NCBI RefSeq assembly: GCF_902652685.1
Contig: NZ_CACRUY010000007.1
Span: 62,001 to 126,000 of the forward strand
DNA length: 64,000 nt
Reading direction: 5' to 3'
Source of the DNA: Mycobacterium sp. Marseille-P9652
Lineage (GTDB): Bacteria > Actinomycetota > Actinomycetes > Mycobacteriales > Mycobacteriaceae
Below, one piece after another: positions 41,607 to 52,351 of this stretch (its first letter is position 1; every line of letters starts with the position of its first letter). Position numbers and translations under genes: made by a program. Under the pieces are notes generated by a model. It worked only from the letters and a program-made list of their open reading frames with translations, did no database searches and was not told where the DNA came from.

Positions 41607-42820
41607 CCGTGCACGTCGGCGACCACGAGGTGGTTCTGGACCCCTACGACTACGACTTCCACGAGGATCCGTACCCGTACTACAAGCGGCTGCGCGACGA
41701 GGCGCCGCTGTATCGCAACGAGGAGCTCAACTTCTGGGCGCTGTCGCGGCACCGCGACGTACTGCAGGGGTTCCGCAACAGCACGACGCTGTCCAACCGC
41801 GACGGCGTGTCGCTGGACCCGGTCTCGCGGGGGCCGCACGCGTCGAAGACGATGTCGTTCCTGGCCATGGACGACCCCGCCCATCTGCGGCTGCGCACGC
41901 TGGTGTCAAAAGGGTTCACGCCGCGCCGGATCCGCGAACTCGAGCCCCGGGTCACCGAACTGGCCCTGCAGCATCTCGACGCCATGCTGGACCAAGCGGG
42001 TGCCGGCACCGTCGACTATGTCGCCGAATTCGCCGGCAAGCTGCCGATGGACGTGATCTCCGAACTGATGGGTGTTCCGGTGGCGGACCGGGACCGAATC
42101 AGGGCGATGGCCGACGGCGTCATGCACCGCGAGGACGGCGTCAACGACGAGCCGGCGTCGGCGATCGAGGCGTCGATCAACCTCATCGTCTACTACCAGG
42201 ACATGATCGCCGAGCGCCGCAAGAAGCCGACCGACGACCTGACCTCGGCGCTCCTGGCCGCCGAGATCGACGGCGACCGGCTGACCGACGAGGAGATCCT
42301 CGGATTTTTGTTCCTGATGGTGATCGCCGGCAACGAGACGACCACCAAACTCCTTGCCAACGCGGCGTTTTGGGGCCACAAGAATCCCGACCAGCTCCAA
42401 CCGGTGTACGCCGACCTCTCGCGCGTGCCGCTGTGGGTCGAGGAGACGCTGCGCTACGACACCTCCAGCCAGATCCTGGCGCGGACCGTGTCCGGTGAAC
42501 TCACGCTGTACGACACCACCATTCCGGTCGGTGACGTCCTGCTGCTGCTTCCGGGGTCGGGTCACCGCGACGAGCGTGTCTTCGACCATCCCGACGACTA
42601 TGTGATCGGGCGCGAAATCGGGCCCCGGCTGTTGAGTTTCGGTAGCGGTGCACACTTCTGTCTGGGCGCACACCTGGCGCGGATGGAGGCTCGGGTGGCG
42701 CTGACCGAGTTGTTCAAGCGAATCCGCGGATATGAGGTGGACGAGGCCAACGCCGTCCGCGTCCATTCGAGCAATGTCCGCGGATTCGCTCACCTACCGA
42801 TGAGCGTGGAGGTCCGCTGA
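41603..42820 (+). CDS. cyp123: Cytochrome P450 CYP123
   Basis: A 405-residue soluble P450 monooxygenase, equivalent to Rv0766c. The I-helix motif is VIAGNETTTKLLAN near residue 236, ExxR is EETLRY near 278 and the haem loop FGSGAHFCLGAHLAR places the axial cysteine at 353. The ATG overlaps the tetR stop. It shares an operon with CYP51 and its ferredoxin, which could donate electrons to both. The physiological substrate is unknown. Confidence 0.94.
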   Translation: MTVHVGDHEVVLDPYDYDFHEDPYPYYKRLRDEAPLYRNEELNFWALSRHRDVLQGFRNSTTLSNRDGVSLDPVSRGPHASKTMSFLAMDDPAHLRLRTLVSKGFTPRRIRELEPRVTELALQHLDAMLDQAGAGTVDYVAEFAGKLPMDVISELMGVPVADRDRIRAMADGVMHREDGVNDEPASAIEASINLIVYYQDMIAERRKKPTDDLTSALLAAEIDGDRLTDEEILGFLFLMVIAGNETTTKLLANAAFWGHKNPDQLQPVYADLSRVPLWVEETLRYDTSSQILARTVSGELTLYDTTIPVGDVLLLLPGSGHRDERVFDHPDDYVIGREIGPRLLSFGSGAHFCLGAHLARMEARVALTELFKRIRGYEVDEANAVRVHSSNVRGFAHLPMSVEVR

Positions 42821-43645
42821 ATGCCCCGCTTTGACCCCCTGCCCGAACGTCGCCCGGCGATCGTGGCGGGCGCCTCCTCCGGCATCGGCGAGGCCACCGC
42901 CATCGAGCTTGCGGCGCATGGCTTCCCGGTCGCCCTCGGCGCCCGACGGGTCGAGAAGCTCAACGACATCGTCGGCAAGATCAACGCCGACGGCGGCGAA
43001 GCCGTGGGCTTCCACCTCGACGTCACGGACCCGAACTCGGTGAAGTCGTTTGTCGCGCAGGCGGTCGAGGCGCTCGGCGACATCGAGGTGCTTGTAGCGG
43101 GTGCCGGCGACACCTACTTCGGCAAGATCGCCGAGGTCACCACCGACGAGTTCGAGTCGCAGCTGCAGATCCACCTCGTGGGCGCCAACCGGCTGGCCAC
43201 CGCGGTGCTGCCTGGCATGCTCGACCGGCGGCGCGGCGACCTGATTTTCGTCGGCTCGGACGTGGCGCTGCGCCAACGGCCCCACATGGGCGCCTACGGG
43301 GCCGCCAAGGCCGGCCTGGTCGCCATGGTGACCAACCTGCAGATGGAACTCGAGGGCACCGGGGTGCGCGCCTCGATCGTTCACCCCGGGCCGACGAAGA
43401 CCTCGATGGGCTGGAGCCTGCCGCCCGAGAAGATTGGTCCGGCGCTGGAGGACTGGGCGAAGTGGGGCCAGGCGCGCCACGACTACTTCCTGCGGGCGTC
43501 CGACCTGGCCCGGGCGATCACGTTCGTCGCGGAGACGCCGCGCGGCGGCTTCATCGCGAACATGGAACTTCAGCCCGAAGCCCCGCTGGCCGACAACAAG
43601 GACCGCCAGAAGCTTGCGCTCGGAGAAGAGGGGATGCCGTCATGA
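42821..43645 (+). CDS. Short-chain dehydrogenase/reductase
   Basis: A 274-residue SDR, equivalent to Rv0765c. The cofactor motif is AIVAGASSGIGEATA (residues 13-27), followed by GARRVEKL, where the arginines after strand 2 favour NADP. The catalytic residues are Ser in VGSDVALR and Tyr-x3-Lys in GAYGAAKAG near 160. It starts immediately after the cyp123 stop codon. The end overlaps a MIRU-like micro-ORF that leads into cyp51. Confidence 0.93.
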   Translation: MPRFDPLPERRPAIVAGASSGIGEATAIELAAHGFPVALGARRVEKLNDIVGKINADGGEAVGFHLDVTDPNSVKSFVAQAVEALGDIEVLVAGAGDTYFGKIAEVTTDEFESQLQIHLVGANRLATAVLPGMLDRRRGDLIFVGSDVALRQRPHMGAYGAAKAGLVAMVTNLQMELEGTGVRASIVHPGPTKTSMGWSLPPEKIGPALEDWAKWGQARHDYFLRASDLARAITFVAETPRGGFIANMELQPEAPLADNKDRQKLALGEEGMPS

Positions 43646-43698
43646 CGACTTCGCGAAACGACGATGCGGCGCGAGGTACGAGCGGCGAGGAGAAGTGA
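43642..43698 (+). repeat. MIRU-like element with 18-residue micro-ORF
   Basis: A micro-ORF, MTTSRNDDAARGTSGEEK, starts on an ATGA overlap with the SDR stop and ends four bases before the cyp51 ATG. It carries a GAGGAGAAG tract that serves cyp51 as ribosome-binding site. Composition (NDDA, EE-rich end) matches the peptide encoded by MIRU elements and the copy at 38469. Confidence 0.7.
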
Positions 43699-43702
43699 GC
43701 AT

Positions 43703-45273
<1,571 letters not shown>

Positions 45274-45275
45274 CC

Positions 45276-45821
45276 GTGGTCGCATTTCCCCGCGAAGAAC
45301 TCGACGAATGGGTGCAGTCCTGGCTGCAGGCCAACAAGGACTGCGAGAAGGCCGGCGACTGGCGGCCGCTCGCCGACTTCTACGCCGCCGACGCCACCTA
45401 CGGCTGGAACATCGGGCCCAAAGAGGACGTGATGTGCGTGGGCGTCGACGAGATCCGCGATATCGCGCTCGGCCTGGAGATGGAAGGCCTCGAGAACTGG
45501 GTCTACGAGTACCAGAAGGTCCTCATCGACGAGAAGCAGGGCGAGATCGTCGGGTTCTGGAAGCAGATCGTCAACAAGACCGACGGCAGTCAGGACGAGA
45601 TCTACGGCATCGGTGGCAGCTGGTTCCGGCTGGGCGCCGACAAGCTCATCGAGTGGCAGCGCGACTTCTTCGACTTCGGCCACGTCGCGAAGATGTTCGC
45701 GACCCTCATCGAGTCCGGTGACCTCAGCGCCGGCATGCAGAAGAGGATCGAGCGCAGCATCGCCGGGGAGAAGCTTCCCGGTTATTACCCGCTCGGCCAG
45801 GCACCGGTGCCGATCTGGTGA
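45276..45821 (+). CDS. SnoaL-like conserved protein
   Basis: A 181-residue NTF2-fold protein, equivalent to Rv0762c. LDEWVQSWLQANKDCEKAGDW then LADFYAADATYGWNIGP is the opening helix and strand, and EIVGFWKQIVNKTDG and IYGIGGSWFRLGADKLIEWQRDFFD complete the cone. It is the last gene of the cyp operon. The fold suggests an isomerase or hydratase acting on a product of the oxygenases, but no catalytic set can be proven. Confidence 0.85.
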   Translation: MVAFPREELDEWVQSWLQANKDCEKAGDWRPLADFYAADATYGWNIGPKEDVMCVGVDEIRDIALGLEMEGLENWVYEYQKVLIDEKQGEIVGFWKQIVNKTDGSQDEIYGIGGSWFRLGADKLIEWQRDFFDFGHVAKMFATLIESGDLSAGMQKRIERSIAGEKLPGYYPLGQAPVPIW

Positions 45822-45958
45822 AGGGCTCAGACGGCGCCGATGGCGGCGACCCGCAGCGCCCGGTCCCCCGCAAGCGGGAGGTGCCGCCAACGCCGCGCTC
45901 GCGATCGCCGCTGGAGCGACCAACCAAGCATTTGATTTGTCGCACACGCTATGCTGAC

Positions 45959-45979
45959 GCCACAGGGGTGCCCTGTGGC
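45959..45979. promoter_or_regulatory. Perfect inverted repeat upstream of adhB
   Basis: GCCACAGGG (45959-45967) is the exact reverse complement of CCCTGTGGC (45971-45979) around a GTG loop. It lies 74 bases before the adhB start, directly after TATGCT (45950), a possible -10 box, so it may be an operator near the transcription start. It could also be a terminator for the upstream operon. The rest of the 232-base gap shows nothing further. Confidence 0.5.
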
Positions 45980-46053
45980 ACTCGTCACCTCACTGCCCGG
46001 CGCGACGTGGCCAGGCAGTCTCACTTCAAAGGCGAAATGGGGTCCGGTCCAAA

Positions 46054-47181
46054 GTGAAGACAAAAGGCGCTCTGATCTGGGAGTTCAACCAGCCCTGGCA
46101 GATCGAGGAAATCGAGATCGGCGACCCGCAGGCGCACGAGGTCAAGATCCAGATGGAAGCAGCGGGCATGTGCCACTCCGACCACCACCTGGTGACCGGC
46201 GGCATTCCCATGGCGGGCTTCCCCGTTCTCGGCGGCCACGAGGGGGCGGGCATCGTCACCGAGGTCGGGCCCGGCGTGGAGGACATCGCCCCGGGCGATC
46301 ACGTCGTCCTCTCGTTCATCCCCTCGTGCGGGCAGTGCCCGACATGTCAGGCGGGCCTGCGGAACCTGTGTGACCTGGGCGCCGGCCTGCTGGGCGGTGC
46401 GGCGGTGTCCGACGGCACGTTCCGCATCCAGGCCCGCGGCCAGAACGTCTACCCCATGACCCTGCTCGGCACCTTCTCGCCGTACATGGTCGTGCACCGC
46501 AGCTCGGTGGTGAAGATCGACCCGGCGGTTCCGTTCGAGGTGGCCGCGCTGGTCGGCTGCGGCGTCACCACCGGGTACGGGTCGGCGGTCCGCACCGCCG
46601 ACATCCGGCCGGGTCAGGACGTCGCCATCGTGGGCGTCGGCGGAGTCGGCATGGCGGCCCTTCAGGGCGCCGTGAACGCCGGCGCCCGCTACATCTTCGC
46701 GATCGACCCGGTCGAGTGGAAGCGCGATCAGGCCCTCAAGTTCGGCGCCACCCACGTCTACCCCGACATCAACGCCGCGCTGATGGGCATCGCCGAGGTC
46801 ACCTACGGCCTGATGGCGCACAAGGTGGTGGTCACCGTGGGCGAGCTGCAGGGCGCCGACGTGGACAACTACCTGAACATCACCCAGAAGGGCGGGACCT
46901 GCGTGCTGACCGCCATCGGCAGCCTGCTCGACACCAACGTGACGCTGAACCTGGCGATGCTGACCCTGATGCAGAAGAACCTGCAGGGCACCATCTTCGG
47001 CGGCGGCAACCCGCAATACGACATCCCGCAGCTGCTGTCGATGTATCAGGCCGGCAAGCTCAACCTGGACGACATGGTCACCACCCAGTACCGCCTCGAG
47101 CAGATCAACGAGGGTTACCAGGACATGCTCGACGGCAAGAACATTCGCGGCGTGATCCGCTACACGGACGCTGATCGGTAA
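46054..47181 (+). CDS. adhB: Zinc alcohol dehydrogenase AdhB (NDMA-dependent type)
   Basis: A 375-residue zinc alcohol dehydrogenase, equivalent to Rv0761c. Catalytic zinc ligands are Cys in AAGMCHSDHHL and His in GGHEGAGIV. The structural zinc loop CGQCPTCQAGLRNLC carries the four cysteines, and the nucleotide fold is VAIVGVGGVGMAAL near residue 190. The family is the NDMA-dependent group with tightly bound NAD, which depends on mycofactocin for reoxidation. Start at GTG 46054. The flavoprotein gene follows 14 bases after the stop and may be its partner. Confidence 0.95.
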   Translation: MKTKGALIWEFNQPWQIEEIEIGDPQAHEVKIQMEAAGMCHSDHHLVTGGIPMAGFPVLGGHEGAGIVTEVGPGVEDIAPGDHVVLSFIPSCGQCPTCQAGLRNLCDLGAGLLGGAAVSDGTFRIQARGQNVYPMTLLGTFSPYMVVHRSSVVKIDPAVPFEVAALVGCGVTTGYGSAVRTADIRPGQDVAIVGVGGVGMAALQGAVNAGARYIFAIDPVEWKRDQALKFGATHVYPDINAALMGIAEVTYGLMAHKVVVTVGELQGADVDNYLNITQKGGTCVLTAIGSLLDTNVTLNLAMLTLMQKNLQGTIFGGGNPQYDIPQLLSMYQAGKLNLDDMVTTQYRLEQINEGYQDMLDGKNIRGVIRYTDADR

Positions 47182-47195
47182 CCCACACCGCAAGA

Positions 47196-49193
47196 GTGGC
47201 CGGCTTCCCGCATCTGTTGGCGCCGGGACGAATCGGCGCCATGACGGTGCGCAACCGCGTGGTGATGTCTCCGATGGAGACCATGTACGGCACTCCCGAC
47301 GGGCTGCCGTCCGAGCGCACCCGCGACTACTTCGCCGCCCGGGCCAAGGGGGGCGTCGGGCTGATCACGTTGGGCGCCACTGGGGTTGACCACCGGCACC
47401 CGGAGACTCCCGGCGGTCTGCACCTGGCCACGGACGACGCGGTCGGCGCGCACCGGGAGCTGGTTGACGCGGTGCACGAGCACGGCGCCAAGATTCAGCC
47501 GCAGATCGTGCACGCCGGGCCCGACGGGCTGGGTCCCGAGATCTTCGGGGTGACGTCGCTGGGGCCGTCGGTGATCCCCTCGTACCTGACCGGACGCGCG
47601 TCGGCCGAGATCAGCCCGCGACAGCTGTGCGGGGTGCTCGACCTGTTCAAGGCCGCGGCGCGGCGCGCCGCCGAGGCGGGCTACGACGGCATCGAGCTGC
47701 ACGCCGCCCACGGCTACATGTTGCTCGGGTCTTTCCTTGCGCCCCAGCGCAATCGGCGCTCCGACGACTACCGGGGCGATTCCCCCCGGGGAAGGCTGCG
47801 GGTGGTGCTGGAGGCGCTGGCCGCGATCCGCTCCGAGATCGGCGAGGCGCTGCCGATCACCCTGCGCATCTCCGGCTACGAGCGGGTCGCGGGCGGGCGG
47901 CCAATCTACGAGACCGCCTGCTGGGCGAACGAACTCGTCGCCGCCGGGGTCGACGCCTTCCACATCAGCGGCGGTGTCATCGATCGGCTCGTCACCGGCA
48001 TGGTCAACGGCGCCGACGACGGCGACGAACTCAACGTCGGCGCGGCCGCGGCGGTGAAGCAGGCGGTCGACGTGCCCGTGATCGCCGTCGGCCGCATCCA
48101 CGACCCCTCCCGGGCCGAGCGGATTCTCGCCGACGGGCGCGCCGACTTCATCGCGATGGGACGCCCGCTACTCGCCGACCCAGACCTACCGGCCAAGCTT
48201 TTGTCCGGGCAGGGCGACCGCGTACGCAGGTGCATTTCGTGCGAAAACTGCATCGACGCAATGGAACAGCGCTTCTCCGTCGACTGCGCCGTGAACCCGC
48301 GGACGGGTAAGGAGCGGGAGCTTGCGCCCCTCCCGGCCGCCCCCGCCAAACGGGTGATGGTGATCGGCGGCGGCCCCGCCGGCATGGAGGCCGCGCGGGT
48401 GGCCGCCGAACGCGGACATCGGGTCACGCTGGTGGAGCGCAACGCGCAACTGGGCGGGGCGCTGCGCTGGGCGTCGGTATTGCATCCCGAGAACCAACCC
48501 TTCCTGAACTACCTGCGCGGCGAGGTCAAACGGAGCGCGACGAAGGTGTCGTTCGGCCAAGCGGTTTCGGTGGACGACGTGGTTCGTGCCGCGCCCGACG
48601 CGGTGGTGGTGGCCACCGGCGGGCACCTCGCGGTGCCACCCATCCCGGGCGCCGAATTGCCTCACGTGCGCACCGGATCGGAACTGCGTGAGCTGCTGGG
48701 CGGCTGGAGGCAAAGGCTCGCACGCCCCACCGCGGTACGCTTCGCCAGCCGCGTCTGGATGCCGCTGGGCCGCCGAGTGGCCATCATCGGCGGCGACCTG
48801 GTCGCGTTGGAACTCGCCGAGTTCCTGGCGGCCCGGGGGCGGTTCGTGTCGATCCTGGAAAGCGGCAAGGACCTTGCGCCCGAGGTGGGCAACAAACGCA
48901 AGACCGAGCACATGGACCGCCTCGACCGGTTGGGCGTCACCGTACACGTTCGAGCGGCGACGGAAGAGATCACCCGGGAGGCCGTGGAATTCACGCCTTT
49001 TGGCGGCCTGCGTCGTCGGTTGCCCGCCGACACCGTCGTGCTCGCCGGAAGCCTGCAGCCCGACACCACCCTGTTCGACGCCCTCGTCGCGGCCATGCCC
49101 GGCGCGGACGTCCACGCCGCCGGTGACTGCACCGGTCTGGGCCTCATCCGCAAAGCCACCGAAGAGGGCGCACGCGCCGCGTGCGCGATCTAG
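47196..49193 (+). CDS. FadH/old-yellow-enzyme-type flavoprotein with Fe-S site
   Basis: A 665-residue multidomain oxidoreductase of the 2,4-dienoyl-CoA reductase / trimethylamine dehydrogenase type. Residues 1-340 are the FMN barrel (LLAPGRIGAMTVRNRVVMSPM, DGIELHAAHGYMLLGSFLAPQRNRR). Cysteines in CISCENC plus a fourth 11 residues later form a 4Fe-4S site with the TMADH-like x2-x2 spacing. The C-terminal half holds an FAD fold (VMVIGGGPAGMEAARV near 387) and a second Rossmann fold (VAIIGGDLVALELAEF). Related proteins occur in mycofactocin loci, so pairing with AdhB is plausible. I do not recall it at this place in M. tuberculosis. Confidence 0.88.
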   Translation: MAGFPHLLAPGRIGAMTVRNRVVMSPMETMYGTPDGLPSERTRDYFAARAKGGVGLITLGATGVDHRHPETPGGLHLATDDAVGAHRELVDAVHEHGAKIQPQIVHAGPDGLGPEIFGVTSLGPSVIPSYLTGRASAEISPRQLCGVLDLFKAAARRAAEAGYDGIELHAAHGYMLLGSFLAPQRNRRSDDYRGDSPRGRLRVVLEALAAIRSEIGEALPITLRISGYERVAGGRPIYETACWANELVAAGVDAFHISGGVIDRLVTGMVNGADDGDELNVGAAAAVKQAVDVPVIAVGRIHDPSRAERILADGRADFIAMGRPLLADPDLPAKLLSGQGDRVRRCISCENCIDAMEQRFSVDCAVNPRTGKERELAPLPAAPAKRVMVIGGGPAGMEAARVAAERGHRVTLVERNAQLGGALRWASVLHPENQPFLNYLRGEVKRSATKVSFGQAVSVDDVVRAAPDAVVVATGGHLAVPPIPGAELPHVRTGSELRELLGGWRQRLARPTAVRFASRVWMPLGRRVAIIGGDLVALELAEFLAARGRFVSILESGKDLAPEVGNKRKTEHMDRLDRLGVTVHVRAATEEITREAVEFTPFGGLRRRLPADTVVLAGSLQPDTTLFDALVAAMPGADVHAAGDCTGLGLIRKATEEGARAACAI

Positions 49194-49208
49194 AGACAGG
49201 AGATTCAC

Positions 49209-49637
49209 ATGACCCAAACCGCGGAATCGAAGGCGTCCCCGGCCCTGGCCGCATCCCAGGCCTCCTGGCGCTGCGTCCAGGCGCACGACCGGGACGGCTG
49301 GCTGGCGCTGATGTCCGACGACGTCGTCATCGAGGACCCGATCGGCAAGTCCGTCACCAATCCCGACGGCACCGGGGTCCGGGGCAAGGAGGCGGTCGGC
49401 GCGTTCTTCGACACCAACATCGCGGCCAACCAGCTGACCATCACCTGCGAGGAGACCTTCCCGTCGAGTTCGCCCGACGAGATCGCCCATATCCTGGTGC
49501 TGGACAGCAAGTTCGAGGGCGGGTTCACCAGTTCGGTCCGCGGCGTGTTCACCTACAAGGTCGACGAGGCCGGGCTGATCACGAACATGCGCGGGTACTG
49601 GAACCTCGACATGATGAAGTTCGGCAAGGACGAATAG
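49209..49637 (+). CDS. SnoaL / ketosteroid isomerase-like protein
   Basis: A 142-residue NTF2-fold protein, equivalent to Rv0760c, which is structurally a steroid-isomerase-like protein. ASWRCVQAHDRDGWLALMSDDVVIEDPIGKS is the opening, followed by GVRGKEAVGAFFDTNIA and DSKFEGGFTSSVRGVFTYKVDEAG. It starts at ATG 49209 with ACAGGAGA upstream, 15 bases after the flavoprotein gene, hence the same transcript. Neighbours suggest it acts on oxidised sterol-like or lipid intermediates. Confidence 0.88.
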   Translation: MTQTAESKASPALAASQASWRCVQAHDRDGWLALMSDDVVIEDPIGKSVTNPDGTGVRGKEAVGAFFDTNIAANQLTITCEETFPSSSPDEIAHILVLDSKFEGGFTSSVRGVFTYKVDEAGLITNMRGYWNLDMMKFGKDE

Positions 49638-49658
49638 CGGCACTTGCTCAGACGCGGC

Positions 49659-51098
49659 TCACCCTATCCGCCCCAGCCCGGTGATGTTGCCCTGCATGAT
49701 CCTTCGGTGCAGCAGCACCATGGTGGGCGTCTGGATCGGGTCGGTGAGGATGGTGGCCGACTTGGGCTGCTGATAGAGCAGCCTGCCGGATTCGGCGTCG
49801 ACGACCGCGTAGGCGAACACGTCGAGCGGAGTGGTGTTGTCGAATCCGATCCGAATGATGGTGTAGAGCAGGCCGTCGGCGATGGACAGGTGGGGTAGCG
49901 CGGCGCTGCGAACGGTGTTCTCCCACACGGTATGACAACCCGCGCTGTCGAGGTCCACCCGCGTCATGCCGCCATAGAACGGCGCCGTGGGCGGAACCGC
50001 CGGACCGGCGTTCGGCGGCACGGCCGGGTAGGGGTAGCCGTAGGTGCTGGTGACGAACACCGAGTCGCCGATGCCGATCGGGGCGTTCTCGCTGCCGGGT
50101 CCGCCCCGCGTCAACACCGCTTGTTGGCAGACCAATTGACCCGTGCCGGACTGGTAGACCAAAGCATGCACCACGGGGCTGGCGTTGTCGACGATGGTCA
50201 CAAAGTCGGCGCCGGTCATGGGGCCGAAGTACACCGGGGTCGAGCCGGTGCCCCAGCTGAGTTGCCCGGGCTTGCGGGCCGGCCCGCGGTCATAGGCTGC
50301 GCGCCAAAGGATTTGCGGGTTCCCCGCGATGTCGAGATTCATCTCGTAAAGGGCGAAGGTGGTGGCGACCGCGACGCGCCCGCTGGGCGCGGACGAAATG
50401 CTGTTCGCCACTTGCTCTCCCGCCGGCAGTTGCAGGGTGGCAACGCCGCCACCGCCCGGCTTGACCACGCCGACGACGCCGTTGCCGGTGGCGAACCAGA
50501 CGTTGCCGGCGTAATCGGGCACGATGCCGACCGAACCGTCGCCCGCGGGTATCGCGCCGTTCAGATCCGTGGACTCGGTGACGATCAGCTTCCAGCACCC
50601 CGGCGGTCCCTCCTGGGTGTGCGCGATGCGCAGCAGGTGATTGGTTCCGTCGATCATGACGACCTGATTGTTGTTGTCCAGGTAGGCATAGACACCGCCG
50701 AGCAGGGTGCCCTTGGCGACCGGCAGGCGAGCCAGCGGGATGATACGTGGGACGATCCCGCCGGGGTCGATCAGAAAGATCGTCGGCGTCTGGTCGAGGT
50801 CGGTGGTGCACAGCGCCAGCACCAGGCCGTCGGTGCCCTGCATGATCGTCGGGCACGCCGCCAGCAGCGGATACCCGAACACGGGGTTCAAGCGCGCACC
50901 CGGCCCCGGAAGTGGCCCGGCATCAGAGGATTCGGCGTCGTTGTGCAGCGACGCGAGTCCCAGCGGGGCCATGAACGGGTTGGGCGGCGCCAACGGCCCG
51001 AAGGCGGCGGCCGCCTGTACGGGTGAAGCGGCGCCGGAGACTAGTGCCGGGGCCATGGCGACCAGACAAGCGGCCAGCGCTGGCAGGGGAAACCGCAC
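49659..51098 (-). CDS. Secreted propeller-like protein of unknown function
   Basis: A 479-residue protein with a clear Sec signal peptide (LPALAACLVAMAPALVSGAA, then PVQA). The mature part has repeated beta-rich segments ending in patterns such as DGSVGIVPDYAGNVWFATGNG, GGVYAYLDNNNQVVMIDGTN, and GDSVFVTSTYGYPYP, like a beta-propeller with PQQ/NHL-style blades, though no repeat is crisp enough to name a family. Four cysteines could form disulfides. It is convergent with the Rv0760c homologue, 21 bases apart. I do not recognise a named orthologue. Confidence 0.75.
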   Translation of the reverse strand: MRFPLPALAACLVAMAPALVSGAASPVQAAAAFGPLAPPNPFMAPLGLASLHNDAESSDAGPLPGPGARLNPVFGYPLLAACPTIMQGTDGLVLALCTTDLDQTPTIFLIDPGGIVPRIIPLARLPVAKGTLLGGVYAYLDNNNQVVMIDGTNHLLRIAHTQEGPPGCWKLIVTESTDLNGAIPAGDGSVGIVPDYAGNVWFATGNGVVGVVKPGGGGVATLQLPAGEQVANSISSAPSGRVAVATTFALYEMNLDIAGNPQILWRAAYDRGPARKPGQLSWGTGSTPVYFGPMTGADFVTIVDNASPVVHALVYQSGTGQLVCQQAVLTRGGPGSENAPIGIGDSVFVTSTYGYPYPAVPPNAGPAVPPTAPFYGGMTRVDLDSAGCHTVWENTVRSAALPHLSIADGLLYTIIRIGFDNTTPLDVFAYAVVDAESGRLLYQQPKSATILTDPIQTPTMVLLHRRIMQGNITGLGRIG

Positions 51099-51207
51099 GG
51101 AGGTCTCCTCCCGTGTTTCGGGTACAGCGATTTTCCCGCGGCCCCGGAACGAAATGGCAACGTCGCGCTAACGATTCGGCCGCGAGACGGCGTGGCTTAA
51201 CAGCCAC

Positions 51208-51855
51208 CTAGCGGCGCGTGAAGCTGAGATGCGTGACGCCGCTGGGGCTCGTCACCGACTCCACGGCGAATCGCTGCTCCAGGCCCTCCAGTCCCTGCCA
51301 TAACGGCTCCCCCCGCCCGAGGATTATGGGTACCACCGCGACGTGAAGATGGTCGACGAGGTCGTCAGCGAGGAACTGCCGGATCGTCGACGGCCCCCCA
51401 CCGAGCCGAACGTCGAGTCCTCCGGCGGCTTTTCGTGCGATCTCGAGGGACTCTGCCGGGGTCGCATCGATGAAGTGGAAGGTGGTGCCACCATCCATCT
51501 CGATCGGGGCCCGGGGGTGGTGGGTAAGCACGAAGACCGGGGTGTGAAACGGCGGGTCGGCACCCCACCAACCCTTCCATTCCTCGCCGCTGGCCCATGG
51601 ACCGCGCTGCGGGCCGAACTTGTGGCGTCCCATGATTTCGGCGCCGATGCCCGGCATCCAAGCGCGGGCCAAGGCGTCATCGATGCCCGTCGTCCCGCCC
51701 GACTCGCCGTGCATCGCGCGAAAGGTGCGCGTCGCGAAGAACCACTCGTGCAACCGGCCGCCCGCATGCCCGAATGGTGCGTCGGCGCTTTGTCCCTCGC
51801 CGGTGCCGAAACCGTCAAGGGAAATCGAGAAGTTGTGCACGCGCACCTGTGACAT
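51208..51855 (-). CDS. RibD C-terminal / dihydrofolate reductase-like protein
   Basis: A 215-residue protein of the RibD_C/DHFR-like fold. VRVHNFSISLDGFGTGEGQS at the N-terminus is the strand and loop typical of the family (SLDG), GIGAEIMGRHKFGPQRGPW carries the MGR motif, and VRLGGGPSTIRQFLADDLVDHLHVAVVPIILGRGEPLW is the nucleotide-binding end. Such stand-alone proteins bind NADPH but their substrates are unknown. It lies 91 bases from the divergent HIT gene. Confidence 0.9.
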   Translation of the reverse strand: MSQVRVHNFSISLDGFGTGEGQSADAPFGHAGGRLHEWFFATRTFRAMHGESGGTTGIDDALARAWMPGIGAEIMGRHKFGPQRGPWASGEEWKGWWGADPPFHTPVFVLTHHPRAPIEMDGGTTFHFIDATPAESLEIARKAAGGLDVRLGGGPSTIRQFLADDLVDHLHVAVVPIILGRGEPLWQGLEGLEQRFAVESVTSPSGVTHLSFTRR

Positions 51856-51946
51856 GGCTTAACTCCTGGGCATCTCGGGTCATCGCTGGATTGACCGTCA
51901 ACACCCGCCAAAGTCATCGGTGGCCCGCCGAACCTATGCTGGGCCC

Positions 51947-52351
51947 ATGGCGTCGATCTTCACCAAGATCATCAATCGTGAACTTCCCGGCCGATTCGTC
52001 TACGAGGACGACGACGTCGTCGCGTTCCTGACGATCGAGCCGATGACCCAGGGCCACACGCTGGTCGTGCCGCGGGCCGAGATCGATCAGTGGCAGGACG
52101 TCGACGGCGCGGCGTTCGCGCGCGTCATGGCGGTGAGCCAGCTGATCGGGAAGGCCGTATGCAAGGCATTCCGGACCGAGCGCGCCGGCATGATCATCGC
52201 CGGACTGGAGGTGCCGCACCTGCACGTCCACGTCTTCCCCACCCGCAGCCTCAGCGACTTCGGGTTCGCCAACGTCGACCGCAACCCGTCGCCGGAATCC
52301 CTCGACCAGGCGCAGGAGCGGATCAAGGCGGCGCTGGCTCAGCTGGCGTGA
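51947..52351 (+). CDS. HIT-family hydrolase
   Basis: A 134-residue histidine-triad protein, equivalent to Rv0759c. The triad is [11 protein letters not shown] near residue 90, and [27 protein letters not shown] is the nucleotide-side beta-sheet. HIT proteins hydrolyse nucleoside phosphoramidates or dinucleotides. The ATG at 51947 begins MASIFTKI; an earlier GTG at 51920 is less likely. The last 13 bases overlap the convergent phoR gene. Confidence 0.92.
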   Translation: MASIFTKIINRELPGRFVYEDDDVVAFLTIEPMTQGHTLVVPRAEIDQWQDVDGAAFARVMAVSQLIGKAVCKAFRTERAGMIIAGLEVPHLHVHVFPTRSLSDFGFANVDRNPSPESLDQAQERIKAALAQLA

